From the NCBI GenBank assembly GCA_947449495.1, contig CANFSB010000004.1, positions 1 to 64,000 of the forward strand: a stretch of 64,000 bases of DNA, given 5' to 3'. Of this stretch, positions 12,632-22,884 are shown one piece after another. This stretch comes from Pseudomonadota bacterium (lineage in GTDB: Bacteria > Pseudomonadota > Gammaproteobacteria > Steroidobacterales > Steroidobacteraceae). Each line of letters begins with the position of its first letter. The stretch's first letter is position 1. The notes below the pieces were generated by a model, which saw only the letters and a list, made by a program, of their open reading frames with translations, was not told where the DNA came from and did not search any database. A program made the translations under genes and the position numbers.

Positions 12632-13396
12632 TTAACTTTTCCGGGCGGGTACTGCAGCGCAGATCGCCAGGAACTCTTCGGCCTTGAGCGACCCACCGCC
12701 GATCAGGCCACCATCCACATCAGGTTTGGCAAACAGCTCTGCTGCGTTGCCGGCCTTGACGCTTCCGCCGTACAGCAAGGGCACAGCGGCGGCGATAGTA
12801 GCATCGCGCGCGGCAATTCGCCCACGAACGAATGCATGAACATCTTGGGCCTGTTCGGGCGATGCGGTCAGACCGGTTCCAATCGCCCAAACTGGCTCAT
12901 AAGCAATAACCGCGCGTGCCAAAGTACTGACATCGGACACTGCCAGTACCGCATCAAGCTGCCTGCCGATGATTTCGAAAGTGCGGCCGGACTCGCGCTC
13001 GGCCAGCAATTCGCCCACACACAAAATGGGGGTTAAGCCCCGCGCCAGCGCGGCAGCGAACTTACGCGCCACCGCCGCATCGCTTTCGCCATACAGGGCG
13101 CGGCGTTCACTGTGGCCGACCAGCACGTACTGACAGCCCACATCTTTGAGCATGGCCGCAGAGACTTCGCCAGTGAAGGCGCCTTGCGCTTCGGCGCAGA
13201 CATCCTGTGCGCCCAACTGCACGGCCGTGCCACGCAACTGGCGCGACACCTCGTGCAGATACACGAAGGGCGGACAAACGACGCAATCGACACCGCTACC
13301 GCCGTTGAAACCGGCCACGATGCTGTCGACCAGTTGGGTGGCCTCTGCACGCGACCCGTGCATTTTCCAGTTTCCGGCAACAATCTGACGACGCAT
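12632..13396 (-). CDS. tpiA: Triosephosphate isomerase
   Basis: MRRQIVAGNWKMHGS...AYEPVWAIGTG...LLYGGSVKAGNAAELF. Confidence 0.97.
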   Translation of the reverse strand: MRRQIVAGNWKMHGSRAEATQLVDSIVAGFNGGSGVDCVVCPPFVYLHEVSRQLRGTAVQLGAQDVCAEAQGAFTGEVSAAMLKDVGCQYVLVGHSERRALYGESDAAVARKFAAALARGLTPILCVGELLAERESGRTFEIIGRQLDAVLAVSDVSTLARAVIAYEPVWAIGTGLTASPEQAQDVHAFVRGRIAARDATIAAAVPLLYGGSVKAGNAAELFAKPDVDGGLIGGGSLKAEEFLAICAAVPARKS

Positions 13397-13465
13397 GCCA
13401 CAGCTCCAGAGAGCGGGTCGGGGTAGAAGGCGCGCGATGATAGCGGCGCGCCCCCAATGGTGCAA

Positions 13466-14818
13466 TCAACCGGCAGCTGGTGGGGTTGCCGACTTGACCG
13501 CTTGGGCAATGCGCTGCGCGCACTGCTGCGCCTGGTCATCGTCCAGGGCCTCGACCATGACGCGTATTAAAGGCTCGGTACCCGATGCTCGCAGCACCAC
13601 CCGACCCTGCCCGGCCAACTCCTGCTCAACGGCGGCGACCACCGCCGCCACCTCTGGTACCGCCGCGGCGTCAAAGCGCTGCGCGACGCGCACATTGATG
13701 AGCACCTGGGGCAAGCGCGACATGCCGGCGGTCAGTTCGGCCAAGGTACGCCCGGTGCGCACCATGATGGCCAGCACCTGCAGCGCTGCGATCAATGCAT
13801 CGCCGGTCGTGGTGCGATCCAGGCAGAGGATGTGACCTGATGTCTCGCCACCGATAACACCACCGGTCTCTTTGAGCAGTCCCAGCACATACCGATCGCC
13901 GACCTGGGCACGGTGAAAGCCGATGCCGCGGGCCTTCAAGGCCATCTCCAGCCCGTAGTTGCTCATCAGCGTGCCAATCACCGGACCGCCGAGCGTGCCG
14001 CTGTCCTGGCGATCACAGGCGATGAGATACAACAACTGATCACCATCGACGACACGCCCAAGGTGATCGACCATCACCAAACGATCGCCATCACCGTCCA
14101 GTGCGATGCCGACCGCTGCGCCAACACCCGGCACAGTCAGCTGCAAAAATCCGGGCGACGTCGAGCCGCAGCCATCGTTGATGTTGCGGCCGTTGGGTGA
14201 GCAGCCGATGGGAATGACCTCTGCACCCAACGACGCCAGCAAGCGCGGCCCAACTTTGTACCCTGCGCCGTTGGCGCAATCGATGACAACTTTCATGCCC
14301 CGCAGGTCCAGGCCACCTGGCACGCTGGCAGCACAGAAACGCTGGTAATCCTCGCGCAGCGCATCTGCACGACGTGCGCGGCCGAGAAAGTTGGACTGGC
14401 GCGTAATAACCGGCTGATCCACTTCTTCCTCAATGCGCTCTTCGAGTTCATCCGACAGCTTGCCGCCGCTGGAATCGAAGAACTTGATGCCATTGTCTTC
14501 GTAACGATTGTGCGAGGCGCTGATCACGACACCGAAGCTGTCTGGCACCCGTGTCGTCAGGTAAGCGATGCCAGGCGTAGGCAGTGGCCCGAGCAGTTGT
14601 ACGTCCACGCCTGCCGCGACAAAGCCCGCCTCAAGAGCAGACTCAAACAAATAGCCCGACAAACGTGTGTCTTTGCCGATGAACACCGTGCCGCCCTCCG
14701 GTGCCAGCACGCGCGCAGCGGCACTGGCCAGTCGCAAGGCGAAGTCCACAGTCAGAGGTGGATCGCCCACGCGGCCGCGCACACCATCGGTACCAAAATA
14801 GCGTCTTGCCATCGTCAA
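13466..14818 (-). CDS. glmM: Phosphoglucosamine mutase
   Basis: RRYFGTDGVRGRVG...VVISASHNRYEDNGIKFF. Confidence 0.97.
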   Translation of the reverse strand: MTMARRYFGTDGVRGRVGDPPLTVDFALRLASAAARVLAPEGGTVFIGKDTRLSGYLFESALEAGFVAAGVDVQLLGPLPTPGIAYLTTRVPDSFGVVISASHNRYEDNGIKFFDSSGGKLSDELEERIEEEVDQPVITRQSNFLGRARRADALREDYQRFCAASVPGGLDLRGMKVVIDCANGAGYKVGPRLLASLGAEVIPIGCSPNGRNINDGCGSTSPGFLQLTVPGVGAAVGIALDGDGDRLVMVDHLGRVVDGDQLLYLIACDRQDSGTLGGPVIGTLMSNYGLEMALKARGIGFHRAQVGDRYVLGLLKETGGVIGGETSGHILCLDRTTTGDALIAALQVLAIMVRTGRTLAELTAGMSRLPQVLINVRVAQRFDAAAVPEVAAVVAAVEQELAGQGRVVLRASGTEPLIRVMVEALDDDQAQQCAQRIAQAVKSATPPAAG

Positions 14819-15672
14819 CTCTCCTGCGCAGGCAGCGCACTCTGGCGCGCTGCCACGATAGCCTCGGCAACCCGCAGCGCATCGCGCGTGGCCGCCACAT
14901 CATGCGCGCGCACAATGCGCGCACCACCGAGTACTGCAGCCGTTGCCGCAGCAACACTGGCATGAACGCGCTGCTCCACAGGCCGGCCGGTCAGCGTACC
15001 CAACATCGACTTGCGCGACAGCCCGGCCAGTAACGGCACGCCATCGACACACAAGCGCTGTAGTGCTGCCAGTAAGGCCAAATTGTGGTCCAGCGTCTTA
15101 CCAAAGCCAAAGCCCGGATCGACACACAAGCGCGACCGGTCGATGCCCGCATCAATGCAAGCCTGCACCCGCTCACGCAGAAAGGCATCGACTTCGGTCA
15201 CGACATCTACGTAGTGCGGTGCAGCCTGCATGGTGCGCGGCTCCCCCTGCATATGCATCAAGCAGACTGCAGCCCTACCCGCCGCCGCAGCGGCCAGTGA
15301 GCCAGCCCCCCGCAAAGCCATCACGTCGTTAATTAGGCCGGCGCCAGCAGCCTCTGCGGCGCGCATCACGTCGGGTTTCAGCGTATCGATCGACACCACC
15401 ACATCGATGCGGCCGGCGAGCGCTTCGATGATGGGAATGACGCGATCGAGCTCCTGCTGCAAAGGCACCGACTCAGCGCCGGGGCGAGTCGATTCGCCGC
15501 CCACATCAATGATGGCTGCACCCTCGCCCACCATCACATCGGCCTGTGCCAAAGCCGCGTCGCGCCCTATAAAACGGCCGCCATCGGAGAAAGAATTGGG
15601 CGTGACGTTGAGCACGCCCATGACCACCGGACGGGTCAGGTCAAGAAGCCTGCCGCCACATTGAAGCTTCAT
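14815..15672 (-). CDS. folP: Dihydropteroate synthase
   Basis: VMGVLNVTPNSFSDGGRF...DVGGESTRPGAE...DPGFGFGKTLDHN. Confidence 0.96.
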   Translation of the reverse strand: MKLQCGGRLLDLTRPVVMGVLNVTPNSFSDGGRFIGRDAALAQADVMVGEGAAIIDVGGESTRPGAESVPLQQELDRVIPIIEALAGRIDVVVSIDTLKPDVMRAAEAAGAGLINDVMALRGAGSLAAAAAGRAAVCLMHMQGEPRTMQAAPHYVDVVTEVDAFLRERVQACIDAGIDRSRLCVDPGFGFGKTLDHNLALLAALQRLCVDGVPLLAGLSRKSMLGTLTGRPVEQRVHASVAAATAAVLGGARIVRAHDVAATRDALRVAEAIVAARQSALPAQES

Positions 15673-15716
15673 GGGGATGCAGCCGATAAGGGCGCTGCGA
15701 GGGCAGCGCCCGACTG

Positions 15717-17630
15717 TCAGTGCTGGCTGGCCGGCGAGCCAAAGGCCGGGCGGCCTTCAGCAGGGGCACCACCGGTCGGTGGCTTGCCATCCACGCCGCT
15801 GTCCCACCCTGCGGGCGGGGTGGGCGGCTGACCGTCCATAATCTGCTTGAGCTGATCGGCATCGATGGTCTCGAAGCGCACCAGCGCATCGGCCATCGCA
15901 TGCAGGATGTCGATCTTCTCGGTGAGGATTTCTTTGGCACGGCTGTAGTTGGTCTCGATGACCGACCGCACTTCCTCATCGATAACATGGGCTGTAACGT
16001 CTGACACCTGCTTGTGCTGGGTGACGCTGCGGCCCAGGAATACTTCGCCAGCCTCCTCCGAGTAGCTGAGCGGGCCCAAACGATCAGACAGGCCCCAACG
16101 CGTGACCATGTTGCGAGCCAACTCGGTGGCACGCTCGATGTCGTTGGATGCCCCGGTGGTGACCGCATCGTTGCCAAAGATGAGCTCTTCGGCGATACGG
16201 CCGCCAAACAGCGTGGCAATGGCGCTTTGGATGCGGCGCTTGCTCATCGAATAGCGATCTGCCTCGGGCAGGAACTGCGTCACGCCCAACGCACGGCCAC
16301 GCGGGATGATGGTGACCTTGTACACAGGATCATGCTCAGGAACAGTCAGGCCGACGATGGCGTGACCGGCCTCGTGATAGGCCGTCATGCGCTTCTCTTC
16401 GTCGCTCATGACCATCGAGCGGCGCTCGGCGCCCATCATGATTTTGTCTTTGGCACGCTCGAACTGCAGCATGTCGACCAAACGCTGATTGGCGCGGGCA
16501 GAAAACAACGCGGCCTCATTGACCAAGTTGGCCAAGTCAGCACCCGAGAAACCGGGCGTGCCGCGGGCAATGAGCGCCGGCTTGACGTCATCGGCCAAGG
16601 GCAACTTGCGCATGTGCACACGCAGGATCTGCTCGCGACCGCGCACATCGGGCAGCGGCACCACCACCTGACGGTCAAAGCGACCAGGACGCAGCAGCGC
16701 CGGATCCAACACGTCAGGTCGGTTGGTGGCAGCGATGACAATGATGCCCTCGTTACCTTCAAAGCCGTCCATCTCGACGAGTAACTGGTTGAGGGTCTGC
16801 TCACGTTCGTCGTGACCACCACCCAAGCCCGCACCGCGATGGCGGCCGACGGCATCAATTTCATCGATGAAGATGATGCAGGGGGCATGCTTTTTGGCCT
16901 GCTCGAACATGTCACGCACGCGCGATGCGCCCACGCCGACGAACATTTCAACGAAGTCGGAACCGGAAATAGTGAAGAACGGCACCTTGGCTTCGCCGGC
17001 GATGGCGCGCGCCAACAGCGTCTTACCGGTACCCGGCGAACCGACCATCAGCACGCCCTTGGGAATCTTGCCGCCGAGCTTCTGGAACTTGCCCGGATCC
17101 TTGAGGAAGTCGACGATTTCGCCGACCTCTTGCTTGGCCTCATCGACACCCGCCACATCGGCGAAGGTGACGTTGACCTGATCCTCACCCAATAGACGCG
17201 CCTTACTCTTGCCAAACGACATGGCGCCACGGCCACCGGCCGAGCCTTGCATTTGCCGCAGCATGTAAATGAACACCACGATCAGCAGCAGCGCAGGCGC
17301 CAACTGCAACACCAGCTGCCCGATGAAGTTGGGCTGCTTGGGCGGACGACCCTCGATCCCCACCTTTGCAGTGGTCAAGGTGCCGATGAGCGCCGAGTAA
17401 TCTGTCTCGGGGTTGTAAGCGCGGAACTGACTCTTGTCCTTGCGCGTGCCAATGAGCTGATCACCCTGCAGCACCACCGACTCAACGCGGCCGGTGCGCA
17501 CGTCGTCTAGGAAGGTCGAGTAACGCACCTCCTGCACTTCAGCACTACCTGGCATGTAGCGGCTGAAGACCGCCAGCAGTGCAAACACGATGGCGATCCA
17601 GATCAGAATGTTCTTGGTCAAATCGTTCAA
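15717..17630 (-). CDS. ftsH: ATP-dependent zinc metalloprotease FtsH
   Basis: Walker [19 protein letters not shown] zinc motif, two N-terminal TM segments. Confidence 0.97.
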   Translation of the reverse strand: MNDLTKNILIWIAIVFALLAVFSRYMPGSAEVQEVRYSTFLDDVRTGRVESVVLQGDQLIGTRKDKSQFRAYNPETDYSALIGTLTTAKVGIEGRPPKQPNFIGQLVLQLAPALLLIVVFIYMLRQMQGSAGGRGAMSFGKSKARLLGEDQVNVTFADVAGVDEAKQEVGEIVDFLKDPGKFQKLGGKIPKGVLMVGSPGTGKTLLARAIAGEAKVPFFTISGSDFVEMFVGVGASRVRDMFEQAKKHAPCIIFIDEIDAVGRHRGAGLGGGHDEREQTLNQLLVEMDGFEGNEGIIVIAATNRPDVLDPALLRPGRFDRQVVVPLPDVRGREQILRVHMRKLPLADDVKPALIARGTPGFSGADLANLVNEAALFSARANQRLVDMLQFERAKDKIMMGAERRSMVMSDEEKRMTAYHEAGHAIVGLTVPEHDPVYKVTIIPRGRALGVTQFLPEADRYSMSKRRIQSAIATLFGGRIAEELIFGNDAVTTGASNDIERATELARNMVTRWGLSDRLGPLSYSEEAGEVFLGRSVTQHKQVSDVTAHVIDEEVRSVIETNYSRAKEILTEKIDILHAMADALVRFETIDADQLKQIMDGQPPTPPAGWDSGVDGKPPTGGAPAEGRPAFGSPASQH

Positions 17631-17669
17631 GGGGTCGACCTCGCCTGGTCAGGCATATATTTAAGGACG

Positions 17670-18296
17670 CTACACCATCCGGAACCCGGTCGCCAGCAAG
17701 TACAGCTCAGGACTACGCGCCCGCGATGCGTTGGGCTTGAGGGTTTTGACCTGCGCGTACTTCTTGCGCGTGGCAATAACCATTTCCTGGAAACCGTAGC
17801 CCTGAAAAGTTTTGATGAGGGTGGTGCCGCCCGGCTTCAAGACCCGGTCCGCCATATCCAGCGCCAATTCGACCAAATAAAGCGAGCTGGGCTGGTCGAT
17901 TGCATCCACACCAGAGAGATTGGGCGACATATCGGACAACAGCAGGTCCACGCCACGCTCGCCCACCGAGGTGACCAGCGCCTCCATGACCGAGTCCTCG
18001 CGAAAATCCCCCTGCAGGAACTCGACGTCTTTGATCGCATCCATCGGCAGGATGTCCATGGCCACCACGCGCCCGTGCTTGCCCACTTGGCGCCGGGCGA
18101 ACTGGCTCCATCCGCCCGGGGCCGCGCCCAGATCCAAAATCACCTGCCCCTGACGCAGCAGCTTGGCCTTGCGATCCATCTCCTGCAGCTTGAACGCCGC
18201 CCTCGACCGCCAGCCCTCGGCCTTGGCCCGCTGCACGTAGGGGTCGGTAAAATGCTCCTTCAGCCAAGCATGGCTGCTGGCGCTGCGTTTGGTCAT
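17670..18296 (-). CDS. rlmE: 23S rRNA 2'-O-methyltransferase RlmE (FtsJ/RrmJ)
   Basis: VILDLGAAPGGWSQFARR...LLLSDMSPNLSG; start at MTKRSASSHAWLKEHF. Confidence 0.95.
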   Translation of the reverse strand: MTKRSASSHAWLKEHFTDPYVQRAKAEGWRSRAAFKLQEMDRKAKLLRQGQVILDLGAAPGGWSQFARRQVGKHGRVVAMDILPMDAIKDVEFLQGDFREDSVMEALVTSVGERGVDLLLSDMSPNLSGVDAIDQPSSLYLVELALDMADRVLKPGGTTLIKTFQGYGFQEMVIATRKKYAQVKTLKPNASRARSPELYLLATGFRMV

Positions 18297-18345
18297 GGTC
18301 TGGCAAATCCTCGGCGAAACGGGCCGGAAACAGTAGAATGAGGAC

Positions 18346-18648
18346 ATGAAGCTTACCGAAAAACAGCGCCGGCACCTGCGCGGTCTGGCCCACGCCCTCA
18401 AGCCCATCATCCTGATCGGCAATGCCGGTGTCAGTGAGGGCGTCCTCGCCGAGACACAACGGGCCCTGCACGACCACGAACTCATCAAGGTCCGCCTACC
18501 TGGTTTACCTCGCGAGGAACGCGATCTGGCCTTGGCAGACTTGGCCAAACGCTGTGACGCGGTACTGGTCAGCCGCATCGGCCATATCGCCACGTTGTAC
18601 CGGCCTCGTCCGGAAATGGCCCGTATCGTCCTCCCGGCTGGGAATTAA
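18346..18648 (+). CDS. yhbY: YhbY family CRM-domain RNA-binding protein
   Basis: MKLTEKQRRHLRGLAHALKPIILIGNAGVSEGVL...; divergent from rlmE. Confidence 0.92.
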   Translation: MKLTEKQRRHLRGLAHALKPIILIGNAGVSEGVLAETQRALHDHELIKVRLPGLPREERDLALADLAKRCDAVLVSRIGHIATLYRPRPEMARIVLPAGN

Positions 18649-18713
18649 CGGTTAAACCACCCAATCAGGGCTCACGAGACCGTTAACGTCGGCGTTAACG
18701 GTTACTAACCGTT
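18645..18713. promoter_or_regulatory. Cluster of TTAACGGTTA-type repeats including a perfect 10-bp-arm inverted repeat
   Basis: ACCGTTAACG-TCGG-CGTTAACGGT at 18679-18702; TTAACGGTTA also at 18645-18654 and 18695-18704; TAACCGTT at 18706-18713; upstream of a TonB receptor. Confidence 0.5.
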
Positions 18714-18773
18714 GAGTCCGTGACGCACTGCGTGGGGCAGTGTCTGATCACTCCAGACCCTCTGGAGAAGCCG

Positions 18774-20807
18774 ATGATCCTGTCCCGCCTGCCTGCCCCC
18801 ACGTTTGCCTCACCGATCGGCCGCGCGGTCGCCTTGGCCTTGCTGGCCGTCGGGCCGGCCGTTGCGCTGGCCGCGCCAGACGTCGCACCGCCTGCCGCAG
18901 ACGCTGAGTTGCAAGAAGTGCTGGTCTTCGGCCGGGCGGAGCGGCTGATCGGGATCGCCACAGCCGCCAGCGAGGGCACGGTCGGTGGTGCTGACCTCAC
19001 CGTTCGGCCGCTACTACGCGTAGCGGAGCTGCTGGAAGTGGTGCCGGGCCTTATTGCAGCCCAGCACTCGGGCAGCGGCAAAGCCAACCAATATTTTCTG
19101 CGCGGTTTTAACTTGGATCACGGCACGGACTTCACCACCCTGCTGGATGATGTCCCGTTGAACCTCAGCAGCCATGGCCATGGTCAGGGCTACCTGGACG
19201 TCAACGGCATCATCCCCGAGGTGATCGACCGCATCGACTATCGCAAGGGCCCGTACCGGGCAGATCTGGGCGACTTCGCCTTGGCAGGGGCTGCCCTGAT
19301 GCGCACGCTGGATCAGTTCCCGGCTCCCTTTGTGGCACTTGAAAGCGGCCAATATGGTTGGAAGCGCGTGGCTGCCGGCAACAGCCAAAGTTTGGGCAGT
19401 GGCGAACTGCTGCTGATCGGCCAATGGAAGGGCTATGACGGCCCTTGGCAGCAACCTGAACACCTCAACCACTATTCAGGTTTCGGCAAGTACTCGCAGC
19501 CAACCGCAGTGGGCCAATTGCATCTGAGCCTGTCGGCTTACTCAGCGACTTGGAATCCCACCGAACAAGTGCCCGAGCGCGCCATCGGTACGGCAGTGTG
19601 TGCTAACGCGTTTTGCACTCTAGATCCCAGTGCCACCGGCCAGACCGCCCGGTACATCGCCACTGCGCGCTTACTGGGCGACAACTGGAAGGCCATGGTC
19701 TACAGCCAGTTCTATGACTGGAACATGTATTCCAACCCTACCTATGACTACCAGATCCACCAGTCTGACCGCCGCTTCACCGAAGGCGGGCGGTTTGAGC
19801 GTCATGGCAGTCTTGGTGAGGCGCTGACTTGGAGCGCCGGAATCGAGGGCCGTTTTGACCAGATCAGCCGCCTGCAGGTAGACCACACCGACAGACGTCG
19901 GTTCATCAATTACGTCAGTACCCACGAGGCCAACGAAGCCTCCCTCGCCGCCTATGGAGAACTGACCTGGCTGCCTACCTCAAGCCTGCGCCTGACTGCC
20001 GGTCTACGCGGTGACAGCTACCGCTTCGCGACAACCGCCAAAGACCCGGCCTTTTTGGATGGCAGCGCCACCGCACAACTGGCCTCTCCCAAGCTGGGCG
20101 CAGCGTGGACCTTGCTCCCACAGGTCGAGCTGTATGCCAACTGGGGCCGCGGTTTTCACAGCAACGACTCACGCGGCATCACGGCCACCGACCCGCCCAT
20201 CCCGGGGCTGATAGTCGGTACCGGCAAAGAGCTCGGTGCGCGCTTCCAGCATGGCGGCTTCACGCTGACTGGCGCCTATTGGTGGCTGGATGTGGGCAGC
20301 GAACTGCACTTTGTGGGCGACTCCAACTCAGTCGAACCCGGTCCGGCGAGCAAGCGTCACGGCTACGAGCTGGTGGGCTTTTGGCGACCAGTCGAATGGC
20401 TGGCGATCGATGGCGTATGGACGGTCTCCAATGCCCGCTACGCCGTCGCGTCGCCCGAAGACCACATCACCGGCGCCTTCGAAAACGCTGGCAGCCTCGG
20501 GGCCTCCATCATCAAAGGTCCGTGGGAAATCGGTATGCGTCTGCGCCACCTGGGCCCCTATCCGCTACTCGAGGACAACAGCCAACGCACCGCTGCCGAA
20601 GACATGCTGAACCTGCGCACCGCTTGGACGCACTCCCACCTTACGGTCTATGCCGAGTTGCTCAACGTCTTCAACAGCGACGGCAAAGACATGGTCTATT
20701 GGTATGAAACGCAGGTTGCCGGCCTCGATAAGGCCCCTGTCGAAGGTCGCGTGAGTCGCTCTGAGGAACCTCGAACCTTCAGATTCGGCGTGAAGTATTC
20801 TTTTTAA
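18774..20807 (+). CDS. TonB-dependent outer membrane receptor
   Basis: Signal peptide, plug-like region (ELLEVVPGLIAAQHSGSGKANQYFLRGFNLDHGTDF), C-terminal aromatic YSF. Confidence 0.88.
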   Translation: MILSRLPAPTFASPIGRAVALALLAVGPAVALAAPDVAPPAADAELQEVLVFGRAERLIGIATAASEGTVGGADLTVRPLLRVAELLEVVPGLIAAQHSGSGKANQYFLRGFNLDHGTDFTTLLDDVPLNLSSHGHGQGYLDVNGIIPEVIDRIDYRKGPYRADLGDFALAGAALMRTLDQFPAPFVALESGQYGWKRVAAGNSQSLGSGELLLIGQWKGYDGPWQQPEHLNHYSGFGKYSQPTAVGQLHLSLSAYSATWNPTEQVPERAIGTAVCANAFCTLDPSATGQTARYIATARLLGDNWKAMVYSQFYDWNMYSNPTYDYQIHQSDRRFTEGGRFERHGSLGEALTWSAGIEGRFDQISRLQVDHTDRRRFINYVSTHEANEASLAAYGELTWLPTSSLRLTAGLRGDSYRFATTAKDPAFLDGSATAQLASPKLGAAWTLLPQVELYANWGRGFHSNDSRGITATDPPIPGLIVGTGKELGARFQHGGFTLTGAYWWLDVGSELHFVGDSNSVEPGPASKRHGYELVGFWRPVEWLAIDGVWTVSNARYAVASPEDHITGAFENAGSLGASIIKGPWEIGMRLRHLGPYPLLEDNSQRTAAEDMLNLRTAWTHSHLTVYAELLNVFNSDGKDMVYWYETQVAGLDKAPVEGRVSRSEEPRTFRFGVKYSF

Positions 20808-20882
20808 CTTACTGATTTTTAATATTTAAATACTGAAGCAGGTATTTTAGCCTGCTGCCCGGTTGACTTCCTTCGCGCGCAT

Positions 20883-20908
20883 AGCTACCTTGTATTCACA
20901 AGGTAGCT
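20883..20908. promoter_or_regulatory. Perfect 10-bp inverted repeat overlapping a candidate sigma70 promoter, upstream of padR
   Basis: AGCTACCTTG-TATTCA-CAAGGTAGCT; TTGACT (20863-20868), 17-nt spacer, TACCTT (20886-20891); 12 bp before ATG at 20921. Confidence 0.55.
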
Positions 20909-20920
20909 TTTAACGCGACA

Positions 20921-21244
20921 ATGACCATCACCGAAAAACTCGCCCCCATACGCAAAGGCCTGCTGGAGTTTGTGATCCTGCGGATCATCGATACCGAGCG
21001 GCTGTATGTGGCCGACATGCTCAAGCGACTGTCGAGCACCGAGTTCGCTACCCAGGAAGGCACCCTCTACCCGCTGCTGAGCAAGATGCGTCGCGAAGAT
21101 CTGGTGGATTACGAGTGGCAGGAGTCCGGCAGCGGCCCACCCCGCAAGTACTACAAGCTCACCGCCAATGGACAGGCAGCGCTGGCCGAACTGCAAGGCT
21201 ACTGGGACACGCTCAACCACACGATCCGTACGCTGGGACACTGA
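20921..21244 (+). CDS. PadR family transcriptional regulator
   Basis: 107 aa wHTH: GLLEFVILRIIDTERLYVADMLKRL...EGTLYPLLSKMRREDLVDYEWQESGSGPPRKYYKLT. Confidence 0.92.
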   Translation: MTITEKLAPIRKGLLEFVILRIIDTERLYVADMLKRLSSTEFATQEGTLYPLLSKMRREDLVDYEWQESGSGPPRKYYKLTANGQAALAELQGYWDTLNHTIRTLGH

Positions 21245-21245
21245 C

Positions 21246-22388
21246 ATGCGCCAAGTCATCACAATCAATCTGAACAACAACGCTTACCAGGTCGAGGACG
21301 AGGGCTATGCGGCGCTGCGCGACTACATGGCCACTGCCGAGCGACGCTTGGCCGACTATCCGGACCGGCAGGAAATCCTGGCCGATCTGGAACAGGCTAT
21401 CGCTGACAAGTGCGACAGCTTTCTGGGCGCCCACAAGAATGTGATCACCGCAGCAGAAGTGAGCCAGATCCTGCGCGAGATGGGCCCTGTAGCCGGTAGC
21501 GATGAGGAGGCAACTGGGCCCCAAGGCAATCCCTCTACAGACACACCCGAGCAAGGCTTTACTACCGCCACTGGCCCACGCCAGCAGCCACGGCGTCTCT
21601 ATCGCCTCGCTGAGGGCAAGTTGCTCGGCGGTGTATGCACCGGCCTTGCTGCCTACTTCGGTATCGACGTGGTGTGGGTGCGTGTACTGTGGGTACTGAT
21701 GACGCTGTTCACGGGCGTGTGGCTGCTGGTGTATGTCGCAGCGCTGTTCATCGTGCCCAAGGCAGAGACCCCCGCCGAACGCGCTCAAGCCCACGGCACA
21801 CCGTTTAATGCACAGGATCTGATCGACAGTGCCCGAGAGCATTACGCCAGCGCCCGGCACAGCTATACCCGCTATCGCAGCCGGTTAGGCGAGTCCAAGT
21901 GGGCATACAAACAATCAGGCAACCGCTGGAAGAATCAGTTTGGCCAGCGCATGACCGACGCAATGCCACCACCCTCCACCGCCGCACGCTTGGTAGGGGC
22001 AGTGCTATTGCCGTTCTTTGCTGTCGTCTCGGCCACATTGTTTGTGGCCGTGGCACTGTCGCTGGCATTGGTCGTCGCAGGCGTCAACCTGCAAAGTTGG
22101 GGCGTGCCGATAGTGCACATGCCCATATGGGTTCAAGCCCTGGTGTTATTGCTTGCCTATGCGGTAATCGCATTGCCTGTGGGTGCAGGGCATCGCATGG
22201 CGCTGTATTACGCCAACGGCGGCTCACGCTTTGGTTGGGCAGACATGTGGAGCAGCGTGATCTGGCTGGCTACTGCAGCGCTGCTGGTGTGGGGACTGGC
22301 TCAGGCCGCTCCCGAACTGCACAAGTTGCTGGAGCAGTTGATGATCTATCTGCGTGTGGACGCCAGCAGCGCCACGCTAGACTTGTAA
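21246..22388 (+). CDS. PspC-domain membrane protein, partner of PadR
   Basis: PspC motif RRLYRLAEGKLLGGVCTGLAAYFGIDVVWVRVLWVLMTLFTGVWLLVYVALFIVPK-like, further TM segments; immediately follows padR. Confidence 0.85.
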   Translation: MRQVITINLNNNAYQVEDEGYAALRDYMATAERRLADYPDRQEILADLEQAIADKCDSFLGAHKNVITAAEVSQILREMGPVAGSDEEATGPQGNPSTDTPEQGFTTATGPRQQPRRLYRLAEGKLLGGVCTGLAAYFGIDVVWVRVLWVLMTLFTGVWLLVYVAALFIVPKAETPAERAQAHGTPFNAQDLIDSAREHYASARHSYTRYRSRLGESKWAYKQSGNRWKNQFGQRMTDAMPPPSTAARLVGAVLLPFFAVVSATLFVAVALSLALVVAGVNLQSWGVPIVHMPIWVQALVLLLAYAVIALPVGAGHRMALYYANGGSRFGWADMWSSVIWLATAALLVWGLAQAAPELHKLLEQLMIYLRVDASSATLDL

Positions 22389-22407
22389 TGCCTCAGCCTC
22401 TAACGCC

Positions 22408-22884
22408 TCAAATATAGCGGACCGCCACAATCTCATAACTGCGCGTACCGCCCGGGGCGGCCACTTCAACCACATCGCCCTCTTCCTTGCCGATCAGGGC
22501 ACGGGCAATGGGCGAACCAAACGAGATACGCGAAGCGCGGATGTCGGCTTCGTCTTCGCCAACGATCTGGTAGGTGACCTTGGCGCCAGTGTCTTCGTCT
22601 TCCAGATCCACCGTGCAACCAAAGATGACTTTGCCCGTAGCCGGCATGGACGTCACATCGATGATCTCAGCGCTGCCGAGCTTGGACTCGATCTCCTGAA
22701 TACGCCCTTCGATGAACCCCTGCTGCTCACGAGCCGCGTGGTACTCGGCGTTCTCAGACAAATCGCCGTGGGCGCGCGCCTCGGCAATGGCCTTGATGAC
22801 GTTGGGCCGGTCTTCGCTCTTGAGTTTGCGCAACTCGATGCGCAGCGACTCAGCGCCACGCAATGTGATGGGCACGCGCTTCAT
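22408..22884 (-). CDS. greA: Transcription elongation factor GreA
   Basis: 158 aa, [46 protein letters not shown]. Confidence 0.96.
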   Translation of the reverse strand: MKRVPITLRGAESLRIELRKLKSEDRPNVIKAIAEARAHGDLSENAEYHAAREQQGFIEGRIQEIESKLGSAEIIDVTSMPATGKVIFGCTVDLEDEDTGAKVTYQIVGEDEADIRASRISFGSPIARALIGKEEGDVVEVAAPGGTRSYEIVAVRYI

